The notes under the pieces were generated by a model. It had not been told where the DNA came from and did not search any database. It was given only the letters and a program-made list of their open reading frames with translations. DNA of 64,000 nucleotides, from the NCBI RefSeq assembly GCF_000814475.1, contig NZ_JSVC01000019.1, positions 1-64,000 on the forward strand, given 5' to 3'. Made by a program: the position numbers and the translations under genes. Of the stretch, positions 52,796 to 60,655 are shown one piece after another (the stretch's first letter is position 1; every line of letters starts with the position of its first letter). Source of the DNA: Flavihumibacter solisilvae (lineage in GTDB: Bacteria > Bacteroidota > Bacteroidia > Chitinophagales > Chitinophagaceae).

Positions 52796-53019
52796 AATAA
52801 TTGAATTTTCGCTTAACAATCCAAAACAGTACCAAAAATGAATCCCGGTTGTTAAAATGTGTTAAAGGGAACGCATTTCCCCGTTATGGCCGATCGTCTG
52901 GATAAGAGGGTGAGATTACGGGGAAATTCTTGCAAAATGATCGTAGAAAAACACCTACGCATTGCGGAAATACTCCATGTAAGCAACAGCTTTCCAGGAA
53001 ATCCGGTCAATTATTTTTT

Positions 53020-53667
53020 TTAAATTTTTTTCCGCACCAGAAGCGTAAGTATGCGCGGCACAAGCGTTTGGTCATTACCGTCAAAGAATTCATTCAGGTC
53101 AATCAAATCCATCCCGTTTCGCCGGGCAGACTGGACAAATTCTGAGATATGGTGATTGTAACATTCCAGCACCTGGGTCCCTTCTTCGGATTCAAATCTG
53201 GCCTTTGTTCCTCCATATTGTTTAAACGGATGAAGTTCACCTATATACATATAACCTCCCGGCTTAAGTGAGGCGGCTGCTTCTGAAAAGACATGTCCCA
53301 GGTCGTTAATATGTTCCAGGACGAGACTAAAACTGACGAGGTCATATAAACGGCTCCGAAAGGACCAGGGCTGCAAAATATCAGCAAGCACATAGTCTAC
53401 CCTGCCAGTGCCGGTTTTTTCCCTTGCCCTGGCCATCATCTCCTCCGACTGATCCACGGCGGTTATATGACGGGCTTTTTCAAGCAGCCATAGCGTATTC
53501 TTGCCTGTCCCGCAACCTATTTCGAGGCAGTCATCAAAAGGCAGATCTTTTAAAACGAAGCGTAGTGCCTGGCCTTCAAGATCACGGGTCTTATTAATAT
53601 TGGAATCGTATTGTTCAGCCCATTTATTATATGCTCGTCTTATGCTCATAAGATGTAATGTGTCCAT
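53020..53667 (-). CDS. Class I SAM-dependent methyltransferase
   Basis: 215 residues from the ATG at 53667 (the frame is open to 53781, which would run into dnaE2). Motif I is CLEIGCGTGKNTLWL, then ITAVDQSEEMM and VLEHINDLGHVF, of the Methyltransf_11 type, with an SIRRAYNKWAEQYD start. It lies 16 bp after dnaE2 on the same strand and may be carried along with the mutagenesis cassette. Substrate unknown. Confidence 0.85.
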   Translation of the reverse strand: MDTLHLMSIRRAYNKWAEQYDSNINKTRDLEGQALRFVLKDLPFDDCLEIGCGTGKNTLWLLEKARHITAVDQSEEMMARAREKTGTGRVDYVLADILQPWSFRSRLYDLVSFSLVLEHINDLGHVFSEAAASLKPGGYMYIGELHPFKQYGGTKARFESEEGTQVLECYNHHISEFVQSARRNGMDLIDLNEFFDGNDQTLVPRILTLLVRKKI

Positions 53668-53683
53668 AAAATTACGGTGGCAC

Positions 53684-56600
53684 TCATTTAAAATTCCTTG
53701 CTTCCGGAAAAATCCTGGTCTGGATTGAAAGGCTGGTTGAGGTCTTTTTACGTTGACCGGGAGGAGCTGATTTATCATCACCCCTTGCCGGGGTATTTAC
53801 TGGTATATTATCCTTCAGTGCCGGGGTCAGCTCACGAAGCAGCCTGGTATAATCGTGACAACTGCTTACAATTACATGAATAACTTCTCCAACCCGTTGC
53901 AACTTTCCCTCAACCATAATCAGGCGGGACTGTAAAATCGCTTTTCGGTAGGTTTCAAACAAATTTTGAAAAATGACCAGGTTTGCAAAACCTGATTCAT
54001 CTTCGATAGTCATGAAACAAACACCACCGGCTGTACCTGGCCGTTGCCTTACCAACACCAATCCAGCAATTTTCACAGAATCGCCATCTGCAGAAGCTCC
54101 AAGATCTTTAGCTGCCATCACTCCCAACCGGCTAAGTTTATCCCTTAAAAAGCTAACGGGGTGGGCTTTAAGGCTAAGAGATGTAGTAATATAATCCTGC
54201 ACGACATGCTCAGAGACCTGCATAAGTGGCAACTGGATATTTTCCACCTGGTCATCCATTGATTTTCTCCCTTCAAAGAGTCCAACCGGCCGGTCTTTTG
54301 CCGAAACTTCCCATAAGGCCTGCCGTCTGTCCAACCCCACGGACCGGAATGCATCTGCTCCGGCGAGTTTCTCAAGAACAGACAAGGAAAGCCCAAGGGT
54401 CTTTAACTGGTCAATAGTTTCATATCCCTCTCCCCTCCCTGCCAGCAAAAAGATAATATCCTCCTGGCGAAGTCCTTTAACCTGCCTGAATCCCAATCGC
54501 AAGGCACAATATTTACCGGTATTTTCTTCCAGCAGGTTATCCCACTCAGAATAATTAATATCAACAGGTCTTACCTCTACCCCATGTTTCTCCGCATCAA
54601 TTACAATCTGGGAAGGCTGGTAAAATCCCATCGGCATACTGTTCAGCAAAGCACAAGCGAAAACATCCGGGTAGTAATGTTTGATCCACGAGGAGACATA
54701 TACGAGTAATGCAAAACTTGCTGCATGACTTTCAGGGAACCCATAACTTCCGAAACCTTCCAGCTGTTTGAATACACGCTGTGCATATTCGGCAGAATAC
54801 CCGTTCTTCAACATTCCGGTGATCAGTTTGTCTTCGAACTTTTTGACCATGCCCTGCACTTTAAAAGTTGCCATGCTCCTGCGCAGCTGGTCTGCTTCTG
54901 CAGGTGTAAACCCTGCAGCAACTATGGCGATTTTCATAGCCTGCTCCTGGAAAAGCGGAACTCCCAATGTCCGCCGGAGAATTTCTTCAAGTTCCTTTGA
55001 AGGATATTCAACAGGCTCTTCACCATTCCTTCGACGCAAATAAGGATGCACCATATCGCCCTGGATCGGTCCGGGCCGAACGATTGCCACCTCGATCACA
55101 AGGTCATAAAAATTGCGGGGCCTGAGCCTCGGAAGCATGCTTTGTTGTGCCCGGCTCTCAATCTGGAATACCCCAATAGTGTCGGCCTTGCAGATCATCT
55201 CATATACTTCAGGATCATCCTGCGGTATATTGGCAAGGGTAAGATCCAAACCGTAATGAGCTTTTGCCAGGTCAAAAGCCTTACGGATACAGGTGAGCAT
55301 CCCCAGTGCAAGCACATCAATTTTCAGGAAGCCCAAAGCATCAATATCATCTTTATTCCATTCAATGCAGGTACGGTTTTCCATCCGGGCATTCAGGATC
55401 GGGCAAAGATCAGAGAGCCTGCCTTCCGTGATCACAAAACCGCCGGTATGTTGCCCCAGTTGCCTTGGAAATCCCATAAACTCCCCGGTCAACTGCAGTA
55501 CTTTGCGAAGATGCCGGTCATCAGGATTCAAGCCCTGCTCCGTTAATCGTTTTCCTTCAAACCATTCCTCAGTAAATTCCCAGATGGCACCTGACAAGCG
55601 ATTGATGGTATCAACAGACAGGCCCATCGCTTTGCCAACATCCCTTATAGCACCCTTCTGGTGTTGCTGGGTCACGGTAGCCACAATTGCAGCACGTTCA
55701 CGCCCATATTTACGATATATATACTGAATTACTTCTTCACGCCTTTCATGTTCGAAATCAACATCAATATCCGGCGGTTCATTCCTCGCAGATGATATGA
55801 AGCGCTCAAACAGGAGATCGAACTTCGACGGATCAACAGAAGTAATACCCAGGCAGTAACAAACAGTTGAATTTGCCGCGGACCCCCGTCCCTGGCACAG
55901 GATATTCTGCTCCCTTGCATACCTGACAATATCATACACAGTCAGGAAATATTCTGCATAATTCATTTGTTCCATGAATGCAAGCTCATATTCAATGGAA
56001 TCGCAGATCTTTTGTGGAATTGTATTTCCGTAACGTTCATGCGCGCCACGCCACGCAAGAAAAGTCAGTTCTTCCTGCGGCGTGCGGCCTTCAGTAGTAA
56101 TTTCTTTCGGGTAATGATATTTAAGCTGGTCTAACGAAAAGCTGCAGGCTGAAATAATTTCCTGCGTGCAATTCAATGCTTCCGGATATTGACGGAACAA
56201 ACGCTCCATTTCTCCTATTGGTTTCAGGTACCGCTCTGCATTAGCATGAAGCCGGTATCCTGCAGTATATATGGTACATTTCTCACGGACACAGGTAACG
56301 ATATCCTGCAATTGTCTTCGCCCAGGAATGTGATAATGCACATCATTGGTTGCCACTAAGGGCAACTCAAATTCACGTGACAACTGTGCGAGGCGAAACA
56401 ACTGTTTCCCGTCGTCTCCATTGTATCGCCGGGAAGCCGCAACATGAAGTTCCTTGCCGAAGGCGGATTTATATTCTCCCAAATCATTTTTAAAAGCAGC
56501 ATCGAAATCAAATCCGTGGTTCAGTTTATCGGGAGGAACTATAACAAGCTTTATATCATCACTATTTCCAAACAGATCACTCTTGTATAAATGACACTGA

Positions 56601-56905
56601 CCTTTTTCAGCCCGCAAATTGCCTGTTGTTATTATTGAACTCAACCTGGAATATGCAGCAAGTGTTGCAGGGTAAGCAAGTAAGGATGGTCCATCCAGCA
56701 GATCCAGCCGGCATGCAGGAATGATCCGGATGTTATTTGTCCTGGCAGCAGCATGCGCTCTGACAATGCCTGCAAATGAATTCCGGTCCGTAATGGCAAT
56801 TTCCCTGTAACCCATCGAGGCGGCCTGCTCAACGAGTTCTTCAGGGTGTGAAGCACCGCGGAGAAAACTAAAATTTGTCGTTACCTGTAATTCAGTATAT
56901 GCCAT
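53684..56905 (-). CDS. dnaE2: Error-prone DNA polymerase DnaE2 (ImuC)
   Basis: 1073 residues from the ATG at 56905 (a GTG lies 6 bp earlier). A C-family polymerase: the N-terminal PHP region starts AYTELQVTTNFSFLRGASHPEELVEQA and has lost metal-binding His residues (LQVT instead of LHxH, ITDRN instead of ITDH), so no proofreading is expected. The catalytic Asp cluster is PDIDVDFEH. A C-terminal OB-fold is present (VKIAGLVLVRQRPGTAGGVCFMTIED). It makes mutagenic bypass of DNA lesions together with ImuB and ImuA. Last of the imuA-imuB-dnaE2 run. Confidence 0.95.
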   Translation of the reverse strand: MAYTELQVTTNFSFLRGASHPEELVEQAASMGYREIAITDRNSFAGIVRAHAAARTNNIRIIPACRLDLLDGPSLLAYPATLAAYSRLSSIITTGNLRAEKGQCHLYKSDLFGNSDDIKLVIVPPDKLNHGFDFDAAFKNDLGEYKSAFGKELHVAASRRYNGDDGKQLFRLAQLSREFELPLVATNDVHYHIPGRRQLQDIVTCVREKCTIYTAGYRLHANAERYLKPIGEMERLFRQYPEALNCTQEIISACSFSLDQLKYHYPKEITTEGRTPQEELTFLAWRGAHERYGNTIPQKICDSIEYELAFMEQMNYAEYFLTVYDIVRYAREQNILCQGRGSAANSTVCYCLGITSVDPSKFDLLFERFISSARNEPPDIDVDFEHERREEVIQYIYRKYGRERAAIVATVTQQHQKGAIRDVGKAMGLSVDTINRLSGAIWEFTEEWFEGKRLTEQGLNPDDRHLRKVLQLTGEFMGFPRQLGQHTGGFVITEGRLSDLCPILNARMENRTCIEWNKDDIDALGFLKIDVLALGMLTCIRKAFDLAKAHYGLDLTLANIPQDDPEVYEMICKADTIGVFQIESRAQQSMLPRLRPRNFYDLVIEVAIVRPGPIQGDMVHPYLRRRNGEEPVEYPSKELEEILRRTLGVPLFQEQAMKIAIVAAGFTPAEADQLRRSMATFKVQGMVKKFEDKLITGMLKNGYSAEYAQRVFKQLEGFGSYGFPESHAASFALLVYVSSWIKHYYPDVFACALLNSMPMGFYQPSQIVIDAEKHGVEVRPVDINYSEWDNLLEENTGKYCALRLGFRQVKGLRQEDIIFLLAGRGEGYETIDQLKTLGLSLSVLEKLAGADAFRSVGLDRRQALWEVSAKDRPVGLFEGRKSMDDQVENIQLPLMQVSEHVVQDYITTSLSLKAHPVSFLRDKLSRLGVMAAKDLGASADGDSVKIAGLVLVRQRPGTAGGVCFMTIEDESGFANLVIFQNLFETYRKAILQSRLIMVEGKLQRVGEVIHVIVSSCHDYTRLLRELTPALKDNIPVNTPARGDDKSAPPGQRKKTSTSLSIQTRIFPEARNFK

Positions 56906-56917
56906 AACCACATTTGT

Positions 56918-58420
56918 TTATGCAAAGAATCCGTGCAGGAACCAATGTGGTGATTTATCGCCTGTATAATGACCTGACCTGAACAGCCAGTAACGTTTTC
57001 CCGTTTCATCTTCTACTGCATAGTAGTCCCTATGCTCACCTTCTTCAATCCACCATTCCTGCTCAATTCGTTCAGGGCCGTCTGCTTTTTTTATAGTGTG
57101 TAATTTCCCTTTGTGCCTAAATAACATGGGAGGATAATCCGGAATGGGTGCTGTAACTTCTATCTTTTCAGGAATGGGTAGAAGTTCAACTGGCCGGGCA
57201 CGATCTGTCCTCCATTCCACCTGTGGTTGCTCTAATAGGGAACCGGCTGATTTTATTGATCTTTCCGGCCAGTAATGTGCATCAGGCAGATACCTGGTTA
57301 TATGCCCGGAACCATACTTCCCAGACAGCCGGTCTATCAATTCCGACAATTGAATTCCAGCCTGGCTTCCACCGAGCTGCCACAAATCCTGTTGGACAGG
57401 TGAATTATCCTCAAATACAGGCGCTTCAAGAATAAATACCTCTACCCCTGATTCCGCATTGAAGTCCTGCAGCTTCAATTCAAACAATTTGAATAAATGA
57501 GAAACACTGGTGCTGGGTCGGGTTGTACTAATTTCAACCTGGACTGTTTTACCGTCAACCCTGAAACCTTTGAACCTGGCTGTACGCAGGCCCTTTTCTT
57601 CCTGTTGTAATTTTTCGCACAGGGTTTCCAGGAGCCTGCCCAATGCGATTTCAATTCCTCCCATTGTGGAAATAGGATCAAGGCTGTAGAGGCGTTCTTG
57701 CCATGGCTCTGCGGGCACAACCGGAATGAGATTTTCCTCCTGGTTCCCTAAGGCCATGTCGAGCCTGTCGAGGAGTAACTGACCAAACCTCCGTCGCAGT
57801 GAGGCACGTGGAATCCCCAATACCTGGCTGACCTGGCGAAGTCCAAGCTGCTGCAATAAAAGCGTATCTTCTGCCGGTAATCGCAGCGCTTCAGGAGGAA
57901 GAGGCAAAAGCGCATCAAGCTGCCTGCCCTTTTCAATGACCCGGGATCCTGATCCAAATCTTGCCATTGCCCAGGCACACCCGATGGTATCAGCCATGGC
58001 TATACGAACATCATAACCGAAATCAGAAAGCCGGCCTGCAATTGCATCGACATACCCCTGGTCGCTATTCCAGAGATGAGGGCAACCAGTTGCATCCAAT
58101 AATATTCCACCAGGTAAATCAACTGCTACAAGTGGTGAAAACCGTATGCACCAAATCGCAATCCTTTTTAAGAGTTTTTCGGTGAAACCAGGTTTATCAA
58201 TCAGCACTTCGAGATCCGGAACTATCGCTTTTGCATCAGCTACAACCATTCCCGCAAAAACGCCATTGCTTTCTGCAGTGAGATTGCTGGCCGTTATAAC
58301 CATTCGTCCACCCGAAGCAGCACTTAAAACAAATGGCTTTATTTCAAGTTCCCGCCTGCTTCTCGTAACCCAGTCAGTTGCCAGGTGCGGAAACCATATC
58401 GCCACAAATCGCTTCTCCAT
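56918..58420 (-). CDS. imuB: ImuB, catalytically dead Y-family polymerase-like protein
   Basis: 500 residues from the ATG at 58420. Y-family fold, but the catalytic acidic residues are replaced: the first motif reads FVAIWFPHLATDW with no Asp in place, and the second reads LLDATGCPHLW. In other bacteria ImuB is an inactive scaffold that brings DnaE2 to the beta clamp. A C-terminal region contains the Trp-rich ImuB tail (RIEQEWWIEEGEHRDYYAV). Starts 2 nt after the imuA stop codon. Confidence 0.9.
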   Translation of the reverse strand: MEKRFVAIWFPHLATDWVTRSRRELEIKPFVLSAASGGRMVITASNLTAESNGVFAGMVVADAKAIVPDLEVLIDKPGFTEKLLKRIAIWCIRFSPLVAVDLPGGILLDATGCPHLWNSDQGYVDAIAGRLSDFGYDVRIAMADTIGCAWAMARFGSGSRVIEKGRQLDALLPLPPEALRLPAEDTLLLQQLGLRQVSQVLGIPRASLRRRFGQLLLDRLDMALGNQEENLIPVVPAEPWQERLYSLDPISTMGGIEIALGRLLETLCEKLQQEEKGLRTARFKGFRVDGKTVQVEISTTRPSTSVSHLFKLFELKLQDFNAESGVEVFILEAPVFEDNSPVQQDLWQLGGSQAGIQLSELIDRLSGKYGSGHITRYLPDAHYWPERSIKSAGSLLEQPQVEWRTDRARPVELLPIPEKIEVTAPIPDYPPMLFRHKGKLHTIKKADGPERIEQEWWIEEGEHRDYYAVEDETGKRYWLFRSGHYTGDKSPHWFLHGFFA

Positions 58421-58422
58421 AA

Positions 58423-59151
58423 TCAACCAATTTTCCGATGAACCTCCTGTATATTTTGCGAAGACTGGGGAACAACCTTAATACCACCATCAACAAATTT
58501 CAATTGCCAGTTAAGCGGCTTACCATTCCGGATTTTCAACAGCTGAACATTCCAATGGGGAAAACCGATTCCCGGCAAACCATCTTCCGAATCTGTTGGT
58601 AAATGAGTAATCTTCCACCTGGTCACACATGCCGTTGTATTCAGGTTACGGATATTCCGCCTGATTACAAAACCGGTAACCCGGCTATCTTCAACTGCAA
58701 GCTGAAGCCGGCGTGAAGCGGTAAAACTCAGTTCCTTTACGTCCCCGATTACAGCCGCAAGTCCATCACATTTTAATGCCTCTTCCATCGCCCATAACAC
58801 ATCATTCTCCTTTTTCAACCGGATAAATATGATTCTTTCGGATGCAACTCCATATGTCGTGAAAGCCGGGGGAAAAAGATGACTGTTTGTACTGATCCAG
58901 ACCGCAAACCTGCCACCCTGCATCAGCGATGCAAGTACTCCGGCAGTAAATCCGGTAGTAGCAGCATAGTCTTCACTTCCTGCACAAACGAATTCATGTA
59001 TTACACCCAACGGGAATGACCTGCTTAATAAAGGGTCTGTGAAAGGTTTTGGAAGCACCCCGCAGTCTTTTCCATGAAAGGTCTTATACCCATTCATTGA
59101 AAAGATCTGTTCCTTTAAAGCTGCAATAATATCATCGTTAAGATCTGGCAT
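58423..59151 (-). CDS. imuA: ImuA-like RecA-fold protein
   Basis: 242 residues from the ATG at 59151 (the frame is open to 59202, across the promoter). Similar to the ImuA of translesion cassettes (FPLGVIHEFVCAGSEDYAATTGFTAGVLASLM). There is no GKT/GKS Walker A, which RecA and SulA-type relatives have, so ATP binding is doubtful. First gene of the cassette; probably damage-induced through the palindromes upstream. Confidence 0.88.
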   Translation of the reverse strand: MPDLNDDIIAALKEQIFSMNGYKTFHGKDCGVLPKPFTDPLLSRSFPLGVIHEFVCAGSEDYAATTGFTAGVLASLMQGGRFAVWISTNSHLFPPAFTTYGVASERIIFIRLKKENDVLWAMEEALKCDGLAAVIGDVKELSFTASRRLQLAVEDSRVTGFVIRRNIRNLNTTACVTRWKITHLPTDSEDGLPGIGFPHWNVQLLKIRNGKPLNWQLKFVDGGIKVVPQSSQNIQEVHRKIG

Positions 59152-59169
59152 AAGCCCGGTTTCACAATG

Positions 59170-59177
59170 CAATTTTA
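59170..59177 (-). promoter_or_regulatory. Likely -7 box (TAAAATTG) of the imu cassette
   Basis: One base off TAnnTTTG, on the minus strand, ending 18 nt before the imuA ATG at 59151. Its upstream end is overlapped by the first palindrome. Confidence 0.4.
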
Positions 59178-59226
59178 CTAATTTATTTAGTATTATAAGC
59201 ACATAATTATACTAAATTAATTAGAT
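59176..59226. promoter_or_regulatory. Two palindromic operator candidates before imuA
   Basis: Site 1 (59176-59192) is TACTAATTTATTTAGTA, with perfect 6-bp arms; site 2 (59210-59226) is TACTAAATTAATTAGAT, with CTAA/TTAG arms. Their centres are 34 bp apart and they are also inverted copies of each other (15 of 17 bases). Site 1 covers the region just upstream of the -7 box, as a repressor site would. By analogy with other imu cassettes the ligand could be LexA; no lexA is in the window. Confidence 0.5.
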
Positions 59227-59289
59227 TCATAAACTGCAACTTAACGCAATGAAAGTCAAACAATTGAGTTTTCCGGACCTTGGCCAGGG

Positions 59290-59868
59290 TTAGGAACCAT
59301 TATCTTTCCTCAGGTTCTTCAGGGCGCGGTTAAGGCTCCTCGGGGTTACACCGAGGTAGGCGGCCATATCATCCTTTGACAGGTCAATTCCGAGCCGGGA
59401 CTGCAACCCAAGTATTTTCCTCAGGCCAATCTCAATTGTAAATAATTGTTGCGCTGAGGATCGGGTGCTTGTATTTACCAGACGTTCCGCAAGTTCATTT
59501 ATCAACAATCTGCTGAAGGAGGTATTATTGTCGAGTAATGAGCGGAAATAAGGAACCCTTAAAGCATATACTTCCACATCTGTAACGGCTTCCACACTGC
59601 ATAAGCAGGGTATATCCCTGATCACTTCAAGCTCACCGGCTACTTCTCCGGAACCAAGGAATTCAACTATGAAATCCTTTCCATTTTCTTCGCTGAGGAA
59701 ACATTTTACTATACCCGTTTTAATAAACAGTACTCTTGGCAATATCATCCCCTGCTTCAATAACAGGTTTCCCTTCGTGTATGTCTTTAAGGTAATTTCT
59801 TCTTTACGATCCTGCTCATCATAAAGCTGAGTGATTAACGCCAGGAAATTCAGGTTGGTTCTTAGCAT
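59290..59868 (-). CDS. Crp/Fnr-family transcription regulator
   Basis: 192 residues. A cyclic-nucleotide-like sensor domain (YTKGNLLLKQGMILPRVLFIKTGIVKCF, GSGEVAGELEVI) and a C-terminal winged helix (LSKDDMAAYLGVTPRSLNRALKNLR). The ligand is unknown and no Cys cluster for Fe-S is evident. It is divergent from the HAD hydrolase gene. The gap to the imu promoter contains nothing further. Confidence 0.9.
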   Translation of the reverse strand: MLRTNLNFLALITQLYDEQDRKEEITLKTYTKGNLLLKQGMILPRVLFIKTGIVKCFLSEENGKDFIVEFLGSGEVAGELEVIRDIPCLCSVEAVTDVEVYALRVPYFRSLLDNNTSFSRLLINELAERLVNTSTRSSAQQLFTIEIGLRKILGLQSRLGIDLSKDDMAAYLGVTPRSLNRALKNLRKDNGS

Positions 59869-59950
59869 AGATTATAAGTGCCGGGACAAATGTCCTTTTC
59901 AGGGAGATGCTGAAATGCGATTTTTGCTTTGTAAAAAGTACAAAATAACA

Positions 59951-60655
59951 ATGAGGGACAAAATAAAAGTCATTGCTTTTGACGCAGATGACACGCTATG
60001 GGTAAATGAGCCTTTTTTCCATGAAACAGAAGAGAAGTTCTGTGCGCTGCTCGAAGATTACCTGCCACATCACAGCATTTCGCAGGAGCTCTTCAAAACG
60101 GAAATGCAGAATCTTCATTTATATGGTTATGGTGTAAAAGGATTCATGTTATGTATGATTGAGACCATCAATCGGGTGTCCAACGGCACCGCATCGATCC
60201 GGCTTGTAACTGAAGCCATTCAACTGGGCAAGGAACTGCTGGAGAAACCTATTGAGTTGCTCGACGGTGTGCAGGAAGTACTTTCAGCATTGCAAGGCCA
60301 ATACAGGCTGGTAGTCGCCACCAAAGGTGACCTCCTCGACCAGGAAAGGAAGCTGAAAAAATCCAACCTGCAGAATTATTTCCATCACATTGAAATAATG
60401 AGCGACAAACAGGCTGGCGATTACAGGAAGTTGTTGCGCCACCTGGATTGTGAGCCGGCAAATTTCCTGATGCTGGGGAATTCTATAAAGTCAGATATTT
60501 TGCCGGTACTGGAACTGGAAGGATTTGCAGGTCATATCCCCTATCATACCACCTGGGCACATGAACGGTATGACAATGAGCTTGAGCACCCGAATCTTCT
60601 CCGGTTAAACACATTGTCTGATATCCTGCAATTTGTTGACCGTTCCCTAGATTAG
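59951..60655 (+). CDS. HAD-family hydrolase
   Basis: 234 residues from the ATG at 59951; an upstream stretch is open but overlaps the divergent gene. HAD motifs: motif I AFDADDTLW (nucleophile and acid Asp), motif II VVATKGD (Thr), Lys in KKSNLQNYF and motif IV near FLMLGNSIKSDI. Cap type I. Likely a phosphatase of small molecules, pathway unknown. Stop codon interlocks with the convergent hydrolase gene (TTAG, 60652-60655). Confidence 0.88.
   Translation: MRDKIKVIAFDADDTLWVNEPFFHETEEKFCALLEDYLPHHSISQELFKTEMQNLHLYGYGVKGFMLCMIETINRVSNGTASIRLVTEAIQLGKELLEKPIELLDGVQEVLSALQGQYRLVVATKGDLLDQERKLKKSNLQNYFHHIEIMSDKQAGDYRKLLRHLDCEPANFLMLGNSIKSDILPVLELEGFAGHIPYHTTWAHERYDNELEHPNLLRLNTLSDILQFVDRSLD

Noticed and set aside
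55046-55546. 166-codon plus-strand open frame
   Set aside because: Lies antisense to the dnaE2 polymerase core; no domain.
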